Below are positions 6,890-13,295 of a stretch of DNA of 14,937 bases, piece after piece (the first letter of the stretch is position 1; every line of letters starts with the position of its first letter). Location of the stretch: positions 1 to 14,937 of the forward strand of contig CAZPVJ010000181.1 in the NCBI GenBank assembly GCA_964590005.1. Direction: 5' to 3'. Below the pieces are notes generated by a model, which was not told where the DNA came from, did no database searches, and worked only from the letters and a program-made list of their open reading frames with translations. This DNA is from CALJFL01 sp964590005 (GTDB lineage: Bacteria; Pseudomonadota; Gammaproteobacteria; Pseudomonadales; Halieaceae). The translations under genes and the position numbers were made by a program.

Positions 6890-8229
6890 GTGGTGCAGAT
6901 CTACCGTTGCTGCGCCTTGATAGCAACACAGAGGATCTTGGCGCCAGCCTGGAGGCGCTGACTGCGTGGGAGGACAACCTGGACACGCGGGTGGCAGATA
7001 CCGTGGCGGCCATAATCGCTGATGTGCGCGAGCGTGGCGATCTGGCGTTGCTCGATTACACACTGCGTTTCGACCGCCTGGCCGCCGACTCTGTTGATGC
7101 GCTTGAGGTGTCCAGCGAGCGACTGGCGAACGCGCTGGAGGCTATCCCCGCGAGCCAGCGCGCGGCACTGGAGCAGGCGGCAGAGCGCATCGCGGCTTAT
7201 CACGAACACCAGGTCCAGCAGAGTTGGCAATTCCACGATGATGGCGGCAACCTGCTGGGGCAGAAGATCACCCCCATGGCGCGCGCCGGTATTTATGTCC
7301 CTGGCGGCAAGGCCAGTTACCCCTCTTCGGTTCTGATGAACGCACTGCCCGCCAGGGTGGCGGGGGTGCCCGAGATTATCATGGTCGTACCCGCCCCTGA
7401 TGGAGAGCTCAATGACCTGGTACTGGCTGCGGCCCACATTGCCGGAGTCAATCGCCTGTTTACTGTGGGCGGGGCGCAGGCCATTGCGGCCCTGGCCTTC
7501 GGCACTGAGACCATCCCCGCCGTCGACAAGATCGTGGGTCCCGGCAATATTTATGTCGCAACGGCGAAGCAGCAGCTGTTCGGCCAGGTTGGGATAGACA
7601 TGGTGGCAGGCCCATCCGAGATTCTGGTGATTTGCGACGGCAGCACCGACCCTGACTGGGTGGCGATGGATCTCTTCTCCCAGGCAGAGCATGATGAAAA
7701 CGCGCAGGCCATCCTGCTGTGCCCGGATGATGATTTTATTGATGCAGTACAGGCCAGCATCGAGCGACTGTTGCCGACCATGGAGCGGGCAGAAATCATT
7801 CGCGCATCCCTGTTGGGTCGCGGCGCGCTGATCCGGACCCGCGACCTCGATGAAGCGGTAGAGATCAGCAACCGGCTGGCGCCAGAGCACCTCGAGTTGT
7901 CGGTAGCCGATCCGGAGGCGCTACTACCGGCCATTACCCAGGCCGGGGCCATATTCATGGGGCGCTACACGGCCGAGGTGCTTGGAGACTATTGCGCCGG
8001 CCCCAACCACGTTTTGCCTACCGCCGGTACGGCGCGTTTCTCTTCGCCGCTGGGTGTTTATGATTTCCAGAAACGCAGTTCGATCATCATGTGCAGTAAG
8101 CAGGGCGTTGCCGAACTGGGCCAGGTGGCCTCGGTGTTGGCACGCGGCGAGGCCTTGACTGCACATGCGCGCAGCGCCGAGTTCAGGCTGGAGACTGCTG
8201 CCGGGGGCGATCAAACCGAAGCGGATTAA
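6886..8229 (+). CDS. hisD: histidinol dehydrogenase HisD
   Basis: HisD is a zinc enzyme that oxidises histidinol to histidine in two NAD-dependent steps, the end of the histidine pathway. The 447-residue product carries the family signature from AGIYVPGGKASYPSSVLMN through DKIVGPGNIYV and MVAGPSEILVI. Putative zinc ligands are Gln266 and His269 (SQAEHDENAQ), Asp368 (GDYCAGPNH) and His427 (AHARSAEFR). The catalytic Glu335-His336 pair lies in LAPEHLELSV. All match E. coli Gln259/His262/Asp360/His419 and Glu326/His327 in order. hisC follows hisD in Pseudomonas and E. coli but is absent here; the stop codon instead abuts the convergent protease gene with no intergenic base. Confidence 0.97.
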   Translation: MSGADLPLLRLDSNTEDLGASLEALTAWEDNLDTRVADTVAAIIADVRERGDLALLDYTLRFDRLAADSVDALEVSSERLANALEAIPASQRAALEQAAERIAAYHEHQVQQSWQFHDDGGNLLGQKITPMARAGIYVPGGKASYPSSVLMNALPARVAGVPEIIMVVPAPDGELNDLVLAAAHIAGVNRLFTVGGAQAIAALAFGTETIPAVDKIVGPGNIYVATAKQQLFGQVGIDMVAGPSEILVICDGSTDPDWVAMDLFSQAEHDENAQAILLCPDDDFIDAVQASIERLLPTMERAEIIRASLLGRGALIRTRDLDEAVEISNRLAPEHLELSVADPEALLPAITQAGAIFMGRYTAEVLGDYCAGPNHVLPTAGTARFSSPLGVYDFQKRSSIIMCSKQGVAELGQVASVLARGEALTAHARSAEFRLETAAGGDQTEAD

Positions 8230-9342
8230 TCAGGGCGCGGGCGACTCCTTCAGGGTCCCCACGATGCCCTTGAGATCCAGGGTCTGGTTGTCGCGGCGAA
8301 CAGTAACTTCGATGGAGTCTCCCGGTCGCAGAAAGGCGATCTGGTTTTTGGTTCGCCGGCCATCGACCACCAGTTCATTGTCGATATGTGTGATGATGTC
8401 GCCAGGACGAACACCGGCCCGCTCCGCGGGGCTATCGGGTGCCACATCCGTTACCAGCAAAACCTGGGCTGCCCCTTCAATGGTTTGCCTCGGTTCCACC
8501 TGGACGCCCAACCAGCCCCGAATGACCTCGCCGTAGTCGATCAGGTCCTGCATCACGAAGACCGCCAGGTTGGCGGGTATTGCGAGGCTGATGCCAATGC
8601 CCGTGGCCGAGCCCCGGTTCTGGTTGCTGCCCGTGTAAATCAGCGTATTGATGCCCAGTAGCCGCCCGTTGGTATCGATCAACGCGCCACCGGAATTGCC
8701 CAGGTGAATAATAGCGTCAGTCTGGATGTAGTTTTCGTAGGTGCTCAACTGTAGCCCGAAGCGTCCCAGTGCCGACACGATTCCCTGGGTAACCGAATGA
8801 CCAAAGCCCAGTGGGTTACCGATTGCCAGCACCACGTCGCCCACCCGTGCCAGGTCTGAATTGCCGCGACTGATGGGTTGCAGGTCGGGCAGATCAATCC
8901 GCAGCACGGCCAGGTCGGTGTCCGGGTCGGTGCCGACGATCGTCGCCTGGGCGGATCTGCCGTCGTGTAGCAACACCTGGATGGCATCGGCGCCGTCGAT
9001 CACGTGGTTATTGGTCAGGATATGGCCCTGCTCGGTCATGATCACGCCGGAACCGAGCGATTGCTCCAGGCGCTGGCGTTGGCGTTGGCGCTGGCTCGGT
9101 GGCAACTGGCGGAAGAACAGGTCATCCAGAATGGCGCTGCGACGGGTGGTGACCAGTTTGGCGGTGTGGATGTTCACCACCGCCGGCGTCGCGCTGCTGA
9201 CCGCGCGGTGGTAGCTGACCGGAGCTGCGCTGCTACCGCCGGTAGTCACAGGCTCCGGCAAGACCCAGCGGTCGAGTATGAGCAGGGCGGCCAGCAGGCC
9301 GGCGATGGCCGGCCAGGTTATGAATTTCAAACCTTCTCTCAT
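8230..9342 (-). CDS. degS: periplasmic membrane-anchored serine protease, DegS/AlgW type
   Basis: DegS/AlgW proteases sit in the inner membrane, sense misfolded outer-membrane proteins through a PDZ domain and cut the anti-sigma factor RseA/MucA, releasing the envelope-stress sigma factor. The 370-residue protein has one N-terminal anchor (about 8-26), a trypsin-like domain and a C-terminal PDZ domain (about 275-362, RGWLGVQVEPR onward). The triad is complete: His113 (TNNHVI), Asp143 (DTDLAV), Ser217 (GNSGGAL), matching E. coli His96/Asp126/Ser201. Odd points are IIHLGNSGG where the family usually has a conserved Asn (AINPGNSGG in AlgW), and a QR-repeat at residues 84-91. No good ribosome site precedes the ATG at 9342 or the in-frame ATG at 9372, so the exact start is uncertain. 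Confidence 0.92.
   Translation of the reverse strand: MREGLKFITWPAIAGLLAALLILDRWVLPEPVTTGGSSAAPVSYHRAVSSATPAVVNIHTAKLVTTRRSAILDDLFFRQLPPSQRQRQRQRLEQSLGSGVIMTEQGHILTNNHVIDGADAIQVLLHDGRSAQATIVGTDPDTDLAVLRIDLPDLQPISRGNSDLARVGDVVLAIGNPLGFGHSVTQGIVSALGRFGLQLSTYENYIQTDAIIHLGNSGGALIDTNGRLLGINTLIYTGSNQNRGSATGIGISLAIPANLAVFVMQDLIDYGEVIRGWLGVQVEPRQTIEGAAQVLLVTDVAPDSPAERAGVRPGDIITHIDNELVVDGRRTKNQIAFLRPGDSIEVTVRRDNQTLDLKGIVGTLKESPAP
9071..9094. repeat. four hexanucleotide repeats (cgYtgg) encoding a Gln-Arg run in the protease gene
   Basis: Four consecutive 6-bp units read cgctgg, cgttgg, cgttgg, cgctgg on the plus strand. On the coding (minus) strand they give four Gln-Arg dipeptides at protease residues 84-91. 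The insertion lies in the early loop of the protease domain, between ILDDLFFRQLPPS and LEQSLGSGV, a region of variable length in HtrA proteases. Copy number could vary between strains without breaking the frame. Confidence 0.8.
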
Positions 9343-9435
9343 GACATCAGGGTCTGCAGATTGGCAAGCCATTGTATAGTATGCGGTGATCCGAGGCAGC
9401 CCGCCTGCCGCTTGCAAATACACTGGGGAACCTCC

Positions 9436-10197
9436 ATGGCCACGCAATTATCCGAACTCATGGCGCACCTTGAAGGGCTACTTGAGCCAGCCCGCTTCCA
9501 GGATTACTGTCCCAACGGATTACAGGTGGAGGGCCGCGGTGAGGTTGCCCGCCTGGTCACGGGGGTTACCGCCTGCCAGGCGCTGGTTGATGCTGCTATC
9601 GACTGGCAGGCTGACGCGATCCTCGTGCATCACGGCTATTTCTGGCGCGGCGAGGATCCCTGTGTCACCGGAATGAAGCGCCGCCGCCTGGCTTCGCTGC
9701 TGGCCAACGATATCAGCCTGATTGCTTACCACCTGCCACTTGATGCCCATCCGGAACTCGGCAACAACGCCTGCTTTGGACGCCTGATCGATGTTGCTGA
9801 TGTGGCCTCATTGGCGGGCGGCTCAGAGGAAGGAGTGGGTAATGTGGGTACCCTCGGTGAGCCAGTTGAGGTTGCCCAGCTACTCGAGCGGCTGGCAGAC
9901 CTGACCGGTCGGGCTCCTCTCCATGTGGGACCAGATGGTGGCCAGGTGAGCCGGGTGGCCTGGTGTACAGGCGCAGCGCAGGGTTATATCGATGCCGCGG
10001 TAGCGGCCTCTGCCGATGTCTTCATAACGGGCGAGGTCTCGGAGCAGACCGTGCATATAGCCCGGGAAGAGGGTATCCATTTCATCGCTGCCGGGCACCA
10101 TGCGACCGAGCGCTACGGCGTGCAGGCAGTCGCCCAGAACCTGGTAGAGCGTTTCGGGATAGAGCACCGGTTTATCGATATCGATAACCCTGTGTAG
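9436..10197 (+). CDS. ybgI: Nif3-like dinuclear metal centre hexameric protein (YbgI family)
   Basis: This is a Nif3/YbgI-family protein, a toroidal hexamer with a two-metal site. Its physiological reaction is unsettled, although the family is often labelled 'GTP cyclohydrolase 1 type 2'. The 253-residue product (E. coli YbgI 247) contains all expected metal ligands: His65-His66 (ILVHHGYFW), Asp103 (HLPLDAH), His221 and Glu225 (AGHHATERYG). The N-terminal CPNGLQVEG motif is also present. The ATG has GGGGAA about 5 nt upstream. An open frame extends far upstream on this strand, but it is the antisense of the protease gene and was not used. The stop codon is the first part of a 15-bp tandem repeat array. 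Confidence 0.95.
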   Translation: MATQLSELMAHLEGLLEPARFQDYCPNGLQVEGRGEVARLVTGVTACQALVDAAIDWQADAILVHHGYFWRGEDPCVTGMKRRRLASLLANDISLIAYHLPLDAHPELGNNACFGRLIDVADVASLAGGSEEGVGNVGTLGEPVEVAQLLERLADLTGRAPLHVGPDGGQVSRVAWCTGAAQGYIDAAVAASADVFITGEVSEQTVHIAREEGIHFIAAGHHATERYGVQAVAQNLVERFGIEHRFIDIDNPV

Positions 10198-10283
10198 TGG
10201 CGCATGGCCCAGTGGCGCACGGCCCAGCGGCACACGGCCCAGTGGTTCAAGGCTGGTGGTGCGTAGCGAGTGGCGCCAGGCTG
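10196..10283. repeat. 15-bp tandem repeat array just after the Nif3-family gene
   Basis: Four contiguous 15-bp units run 10196-10210, 10211-10225, 10226-10240 and 10241-10255, with consensus agtggcgcacggccc. Units 1 and 2 differ by one base, unit 3 by two and unit 4 by about five. A further degenerate copy (agtggcgccaggctg) lies at 10269-10283 after 13 nt. The first unit begins with the last two bases of the Nif3 TAG stop. Read in frame beyond that TAG, the array encodes 22 codons of W-R-x-A-Q-like pentapeptides before the next TAG at 10264. This fills most of the 111-nt convergent gap to zapG. No clear terminator is present, only a 6-bp inverted repeat cccgct/agcggg (10291-10317). Confidence 0.85.
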
Positions 10284-10308
10284 TGGAGTACCCGCTCGTG
10301 GTCGATAA

Positions 10309-10779
10309 TCAAGCGGGCCGCGGTTCTTCCTGGACAGGCGGTGTGGGTTGGCGGTCCAGTCCAAATTCCTCGTTGAGCATCCCCTTTTCATCGGGTGAGG
10401 ACTTGGGGGCGTAGTCTAGCGGTGGCTGGACATCGGCCAATTGCTCGGGAATCAAGTGTGGGTCCGCTTCGCTTTGCAACTGATCCAGGGCAACCGGACC
10501 TTTGCCCTGGCAGAGGCTGGCGGCGCCGCTGGCGAGGTGATTGTGAACATCACGGTAGCTCTCGGTCAGGTTGTTCAACAGCTTGGCGGTGTCGGCGAAG
10601 TGATCGACGACTTCGTCTTCGAAAGCTTTCTTGTCCTGCATGACCTGATCGAGCTTGCGCTCCACCTCCCGGTAACGTTGACCTTCCTTGGAGGTGCGAC
10701 GGCCGGCCAGCATGCCAAGGAGCAGTCCAACAAGCAGCACGGCGGCGGCGACGGAGATGAGAACAGTAAGGCTATACAC
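10309..10779 (-). CDS. zapG: ZapG/YhcB family (DUF1043) inner-membrane protein
   Basis: YhcB (ZapG) is a small membrane protein linked in E. coli to cell division and envelope synthesis; its exact role is not fixed. The start is a GTG at 10779, with AGAGGAAG ending 5 nt upstream, giving 156 residues. One transmembrane helix covers about residues 4-24 (LTVLISVAAAVLLVGLLLGML). A charged, likely coiled-coil region follows (REVERKLDQVMQDKKAFEDEV), then the family core VVDHFADTAKLLNNLTESYRDVHNHL. The C-terminus is a proline-rich, low-complexity acidic tail ending PPVQEEPRPA. The E. coli protein is 132 residues and the tail accounts for the difference. Divergence from zapE and proximity to degS match the E. 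coli locus. Confidence 0.92.
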   Translation of the reverse strand: MYSLTVLISVAAAVLLVGLLLGMLAGRRTSKEGQRYREVERKLDQVMQDKKAFEDEVVDHFADTAKLLNNLTESYRDVHNHLASGAASLCQGKGPVALDQLQSEADPHLIPEQLADVQPPLDYAPKSSPDEKGMLNEEFGLDRQPTPPVQEEPRPA

Positions 10780-10816
10780 AGGAGCTTCCTCTAAGACATC
10801 GGCTTCACGCCGGGCC

Positions 10817-10843
10817 AGTATACCCGCAATGCCTCGTGTGCAA
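10817..10843 (-). promoter_or_regulatory. candidate promoter for zapG/yhcB
   Basis: The minus strand has a good -10 box TATACT (10822-10817). TTGCAC (10843-10838) lies 15 nt upstream, a short spacing. Transcription would begin near 10810, leaving about 30 nt of leader that contains AGAGGAAG before the GTG start. Confidence 0.4.
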
Positions 10844-10865
10844 TAGATTCTGCCTGTTTCCGGCG

Positions 10866-10894
10866 TTGCCAAGTGTCGGGTCGCTGGGTAAAGT
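10866..10894 (+). promoter_or_regulatory. candidate promoter for zapE
   Basis: TTGCCA (10866-10871) and TAAAGT (10889-10894) are separated by exactly 17 nt. This points to a start near 10901, about 30 nt before the TTG start of zapE. It is back to back with the zapG candidate promoter in the 152-nt divergent gap. Confidence 0.45.
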
Positions 10895-10931
10895 GGCCGA
10901 AAATTCACCTGTCTGACAATGGCGGCCCAAC

Positions 10932-12041
10932 TTGAGCAGTCGCAAGCAAACTCCCTGGGAGTCTTACCAGGCCGACCTGCAGCGAGAAGATTTCAGCCAT
11001 GATCCGGCTCAGGAGAATGCGGTAGCCCTGCTGCAGGATCTCTATGAGCGCTTGCTGGCCAGAGTGGAATCGAGTGGCAAGCTTGTTCAGGCCTGGCGTC
11101 GCTGGCGCAACACCCCGCATGAGCCAGAGGTGGGTTTATACCTGTGGGGTGGGGTAGGGCGCGGCAAAACCTACCTGGTCGACACATTCCATGACTGCCT
11201 GCCCATCGAGCGTAAAATGCGGGTGCACTTCCACCGCTTCATGCAGCGGGTGCACGCCGACCTGAAAAGCCTGGAAGGCGAGAAGAATCCTTTGCTGTTG
11301 GTTGCTGACCGGATTGCCGCTGAAGCCCGGGTTATCTGCTTTGATGAGTTCTTTGTCACGGATATCGCTGACGCCATGATCCTCGGTGGTTTGATGGAGG
11401 CGTTGTTCCAGCGAGGTGTCACCCTGGTTGCCACCTCCAATATTGTCCCGGAAAAATTGTACGAGAATGGGCTGCAGCGGCAACGCTTCCTGCCGGCTAT
11501 CGCCCTGATTGAAAAATACACCCGGGTGGTGAATGTCGACGCCGGGGTGGACTATCGTCTGCGCACCCTGCAGCAGGCCGAGCTCTACCACTATCCGCTG
11601 GATGATGCCGCCGATGAGAGCTTGAGGGACAGTTTCGAGCGATTGGCCCCGGTAGCCGGCCGGCATTGGGAGCGCATTCAGGTAAATGGACGCTATCTCA
11701 CCTGTCGTTGCCTGGCCGATGACGTCGCCTGGTTCGACTTTGCAGAGCTCTGCGACGGCCCCAGATCGCAGAATGACTATATTGAGCTGGCCCGGGAATT
11801 CCACGCGGTGTTGGTATCGGGGGTTCCGGCGATGGGTGTTGATACGGACGACCAGGCCCGTCGCTTCATCAACCTTGTGGACGAGTTTTACGACCGCAAC
11901 GTCAAACTCGTGCTCGCCGCGGCGATGCCATTGCTGGAACTGTATTCCGGCGGGCGCCTGGAGTTCGAGTTCCAGCGCACTGTCTCCCGATTGCAGGAGA
12001 TGCAATCCCACGATTACCTGGCACGCGAACACCGGCCTTGA
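10932..12041 (+). CDS. zapE: cell division protein ZapE (AFG1-like AAA ATPase)
   Basis: ZapE is an AFG1-family ATPase that, in E. coli, associates with the Z-ring and reduces FtsZ polymer stability under stress. The 369-residue product (E. coli 375) has Walker A GGVGRGKT at 73-80, HFHRFMQRVHADL after it, Walker B VICFDEFFV (Asp138-Glu139) and the ATSN sensor at 167-170. The C-terminal RRFINLVDEFYDRNVKLVLAA is family-typical. The start is a TTG: the frame is closed by TGA at 10914 and there is no ATG before the conserved QTPWESYQADLQREDFSHD, which resembles the start of pseudomonad ZapE. No convincing Shine-Dalgarno precedes it, so expression may be low. It diverges from zapG and precedes rplM, as in E. 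coli. Confidence 0.95.
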   Translation: MSSRKQTPWESYQADLQREDFSHDPAQENAVALLQDLYERLLARVESSGKLVQAWRRWRNTPHEPEVGLYLWGGVGRGKTYLVDTFHDCLPIERKMRVHFHRFMQRVHADLKSLEGEKNPLLLVADRIAAEARVICFDEFFVTDIADAMILGGLMEALFQRGVTLVATSNIVPEKLYENGLQRQRFLPAIALIEKYTRVVNVDAGVDYRLRTLQQAELYHYPLDDAADESLRDSFERLAPVAGRHWERIQVNGRYLTCRCLADDVAWFDFAELCDGPRSQNDYIELAREFHAVLVSGVPAMGVDTDDQARRFINLVDEFYDRNVKLVLAAAMPLLELYSGGRLEFEFQRTVSRLQEMQSHDYLAREHRP

Positions 12042-12138
12042 AGTCCAGCGTTCAGGCGGCCTGGGAAGCACTGGCCTGCCCCCTTTCCCGGCGCGCTTGA
12101 GAGGTGTGCTAAGTACCGAATTTTTATTAATTTTGTCC

Positions 12139-12167
12139 TTGAAATGGGGGTGTCGTTTCAGTAGTAT
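12139..12167 (+). promoter_or_regulatory. sigma-70-type promoter for rplM-rpsI
   Basis: TTGAAA (12139-12144) and TAGTAT (12162-12167) are separated by 17 nt, giving a start near 12174 and a leader of about 35 nt before rplM. An AT-rich tract lies just upstream (12118-12135, tttttattaattttg), which could act as an UP element, common at ribosomal protein promoters. The sequence gtccttgaaat overlapping the -35 is repeated at the likely transcript start (12172-12182). Confidence 0.65.
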
Positions 12168-12208
12168 TCGCGTCCTTGAAATTGGAGCCCTCCAAGAGGC
12201 GAATATTG

Positions 12209-12637
12209 ATGAAAACTTTTAGTGCCAAAGCAGAAGATGTGTCTCGCGACTGGTTTGTCGTTGACGCTTCTGACAAGACCCTCGGTCGGCTGGCCAGCGA
12301 AATCGCGCACCGGTTGCGCGGGAAGCACAAAGCGGAGTACACCCCGCACGTGGATACCGGCGATTACATCGTGGTAATCAACGCGGAGAAGGTTCGCGTT
12401 ACCGGTAACAAGGCAAGCGGTAAAATTTACCACTCCCACACCGGTTACCCGGGTGGCCTCAAGTCTATTTCTTTCGAGAAGCTGATCGACAAGGCGCCTG
12501 AGCGGGTTATCCAGGGTGCAGTCAAGGGCATGTTGCCGCGCAACCCACTGGGTCGCGCCATGTTCAAAAAGCTCAAGGTCTACGCAGGTGGTGAGCATCC
12601 GCATAGCGCTCAGCAGCCGCAAGTTCTGAATATTTAA
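12209..12637 (+). CDS. rplM: 50S ribosomal protein L13
   Basis: L13 is an early-assembling protein of the large ribosomal subunit. The 142-residue product equals the E. coli length and shows the family landmarks: DWFVVDASDKTLGRLASEIA, HRLRGKHKAEYTPHVDTGDY, the HTGYPGGLKS segment, RVIQGAVKGMLPRNPLGRAM and the C-terminal LKVYAGGEHPHSAQQPQ. The ATG at 12209 has AGAGG 9 nt upstream. Another in-frame ATG-less extension upstream is not supported by the family start MKTFSAKAEDV. The gene leads a two-gene operon with rpsI, 12 nt apart. In E. coli L13 represses its own operon; no leader structure obvious enough to assign that here is visible. Confidence 0.98.
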   Translation: MKTFSAKAEDVSRDWFVVDASDKTLGRLASEIAHRLRGKHKAEYTPHVDTGDYIVVINAEKVRVTGNKASGKIYHSHTGYPGGLKSISFEKLIDKAPERVIQGAVKGMLPRNPLGRAMFKKLKVYAGGEHPHSAQQPQVLNI

Positions 12638-12649
12638 CGGATATTATTT

Positions 12650-13042
12650 ATGTCAGCTACCCAGTATTACGGCACCGGTCGTCGCAAGACCTCCACTGCG
12701 CGCGTTTTTCTCCAGAATGGCGGCGGCAGCATTACCGTCAACAAGCGCCCACTTGACCAGTATTTTGGTCGTGAAGTGGCTCGGATGATCGTCCGCCAGC
12801 CCCTGGAACTTGTTGAATTGAATGAGAAATTCGACATCAATGTAACTGTAGAGGGCGGTGGCAGCTTCGGTCAGGCCGGAGCTATTCGTCACGGCATCAC
12901 CCGTGCTCTGCTGGAATATGACGAGTCACTGCGCGGCACGCTTCGTGGCGCCGGCTACGTGACCCGCGATGCGCGTGAAGTGGAACGGAAGAAGGTTGGT
13001 CTGCGCAAGGCCCGTAAGCGTCCTCAGTTCTCCAAGCGTTAA
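12650..13042 (+). CDS. rpsI: 30S ribosomal protein S9
   Basis: S9 is a small-subunit protein whose basic C-terminal tail reaches the P-site tRNA. The 130-residue product has normal length and landmarks: YYGTGRRKTSTARVFL, the KRPLDQYFGREVARMIVRQPL block, VEGGGSFGQAGAIRHGITRAL and the tail KKVGLRKARKRPQFSKR, with the terminal Lys-Arg intact. The ATG is 12 nt after the rplM stop, with a weak GGA about 8 nt upstream, which suggests coupling to rplM. A strong intrinsic terminator follows about 40 nt downstream and separates the ribosomal operon from petA. Confidence 0.98.
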   Translation: MSATQYYGTGRRKTSTARVFLQNGGGSITVNKRPLDQYFGREVARMIVRQPLELVELNEKFDINVTVEGGGSFGQAGAIRHGITRALLEYDESLRGTLRGAGYVTRDAREVERKKVGLRKARKRPQFSKR

Positions 13043-13083
13043 CGATCTCGACGAGTCGCCACTGCGGCTGGTCAAAAATCCGG

Positions 13084-13121
13084 AAACGTCCGACCTCACG
13101 CGAGGCTCGGACGTTTTTTTT
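13084..13121 (+). terminator. rho-independent terminator after rpsI
   Basis: A long hairpin has arms aacgtccga and tcggacgtt. The inner arms cctc and gagg extend it, with one bulged C and a loop of acgc. It is followed at once by a run of eight T (13114-13121). It ends the rplM-rpsI transcript 42 nt after the rpsI stop. No gene converges from the right, so it is oriented for the plus strand. Confidence 0.92.
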
Positions 13122-13190
13122 GTGTCGCTCCAAAGCCGCTGGGACAGCGGGTTTGGGCGCAAAAAAGGCTGTTAAATCAAGGCGTTTTCC

Positions 13191-13219
13191 TTGTAACAAC
13201 AAGGCAAAATCATTACCAT
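13191..13219 (+). promoter_or_regulatory. candidate promoter for petA-petB
   Basis: TTGTAA (13191-13196) and TACCAT (13214-13219) are 17 nt apart, each matching four of six consensus bases. The start would be near 13226, with a leader of about 70 nt. The -35 box lies inside overlapping inverted repeats (caagg/ccttg/acaagg, 13178-13204). The terminator upstream implies that petA needs its own promoter in this 174-nt gap; which boxes are used is uncertain. Confidence 0.4.
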
Positions 13220-13240
13220 TTGGCGCGTTTCTAACAGTCC

Positions 13241-13295
13241 TGCCCACACGGGCAATTCTAGGTCCGCTTCGGGCCTGAAATCAGGGGAGATTCAG
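13241..13295 (+). other. structured petA leader with the Shine-Dalgarno in a hairpin loop
   Basis: Three consecutive small hairpins can be drawn in the untranslated leader: tgccc-acac-gggca (13241-13254), ggtccg-ctt-cgggcc with one G-U pair (13261-13275), and ctgaaatc-agggga-gattcag with one bulged A (13275-13295). The third holds the petA ribosome binding site AGGGGA exactly in its loop, directly before the ATG. The second and third share base 13275. The function, if any, is unknown. Confidence 0.4.

Noticed and set aside
6901..7890. 329-codon open frame on the minus strand inside hisD
   Set aside because: It mirrors the codon structure of hisD on the opposite strand. The composition looks random and hisD has all catalytic residues.
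9370..9385. TATAGT/TACTAT boxes between the protease and Nif3 genes as divergent promoters
   Set aside because: The -10-like boxes are fair, but no acceptable -35 lies 16-18 nt away on either strand.
9004..9435. Long open frame on the plus strand continuing upstream of the Nif3-family ATG (144 codons)
   Set aside because: It is antisense to the DegS/AlgW gene, shows no family similarity, and the Nif3 start at 9436 has a good ribosome site and the normal family length.
10291..10317. Inverted repeat cccgct/agcggg between the Nif3 gene and zapG as a bidirectional terminator
   Set aside because: Six-bp stem with a 15-base loop, no T-run on either side, and it overlaps the zapG stop codon.
10919..11002. 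27-codon ATG frame overlapping the zapE start, a possible leader peptide
   Set aside because: No ribosome site and no sequence feature of known leaders. Its only interest is its position, and it is probably chance.
11136..12071. 311-codon open frame on the minus strand opposite zapE
   Set aside because: It is a shadow of a well-conserved ATPase gene; no recognisable domain, signal or ribosome site.
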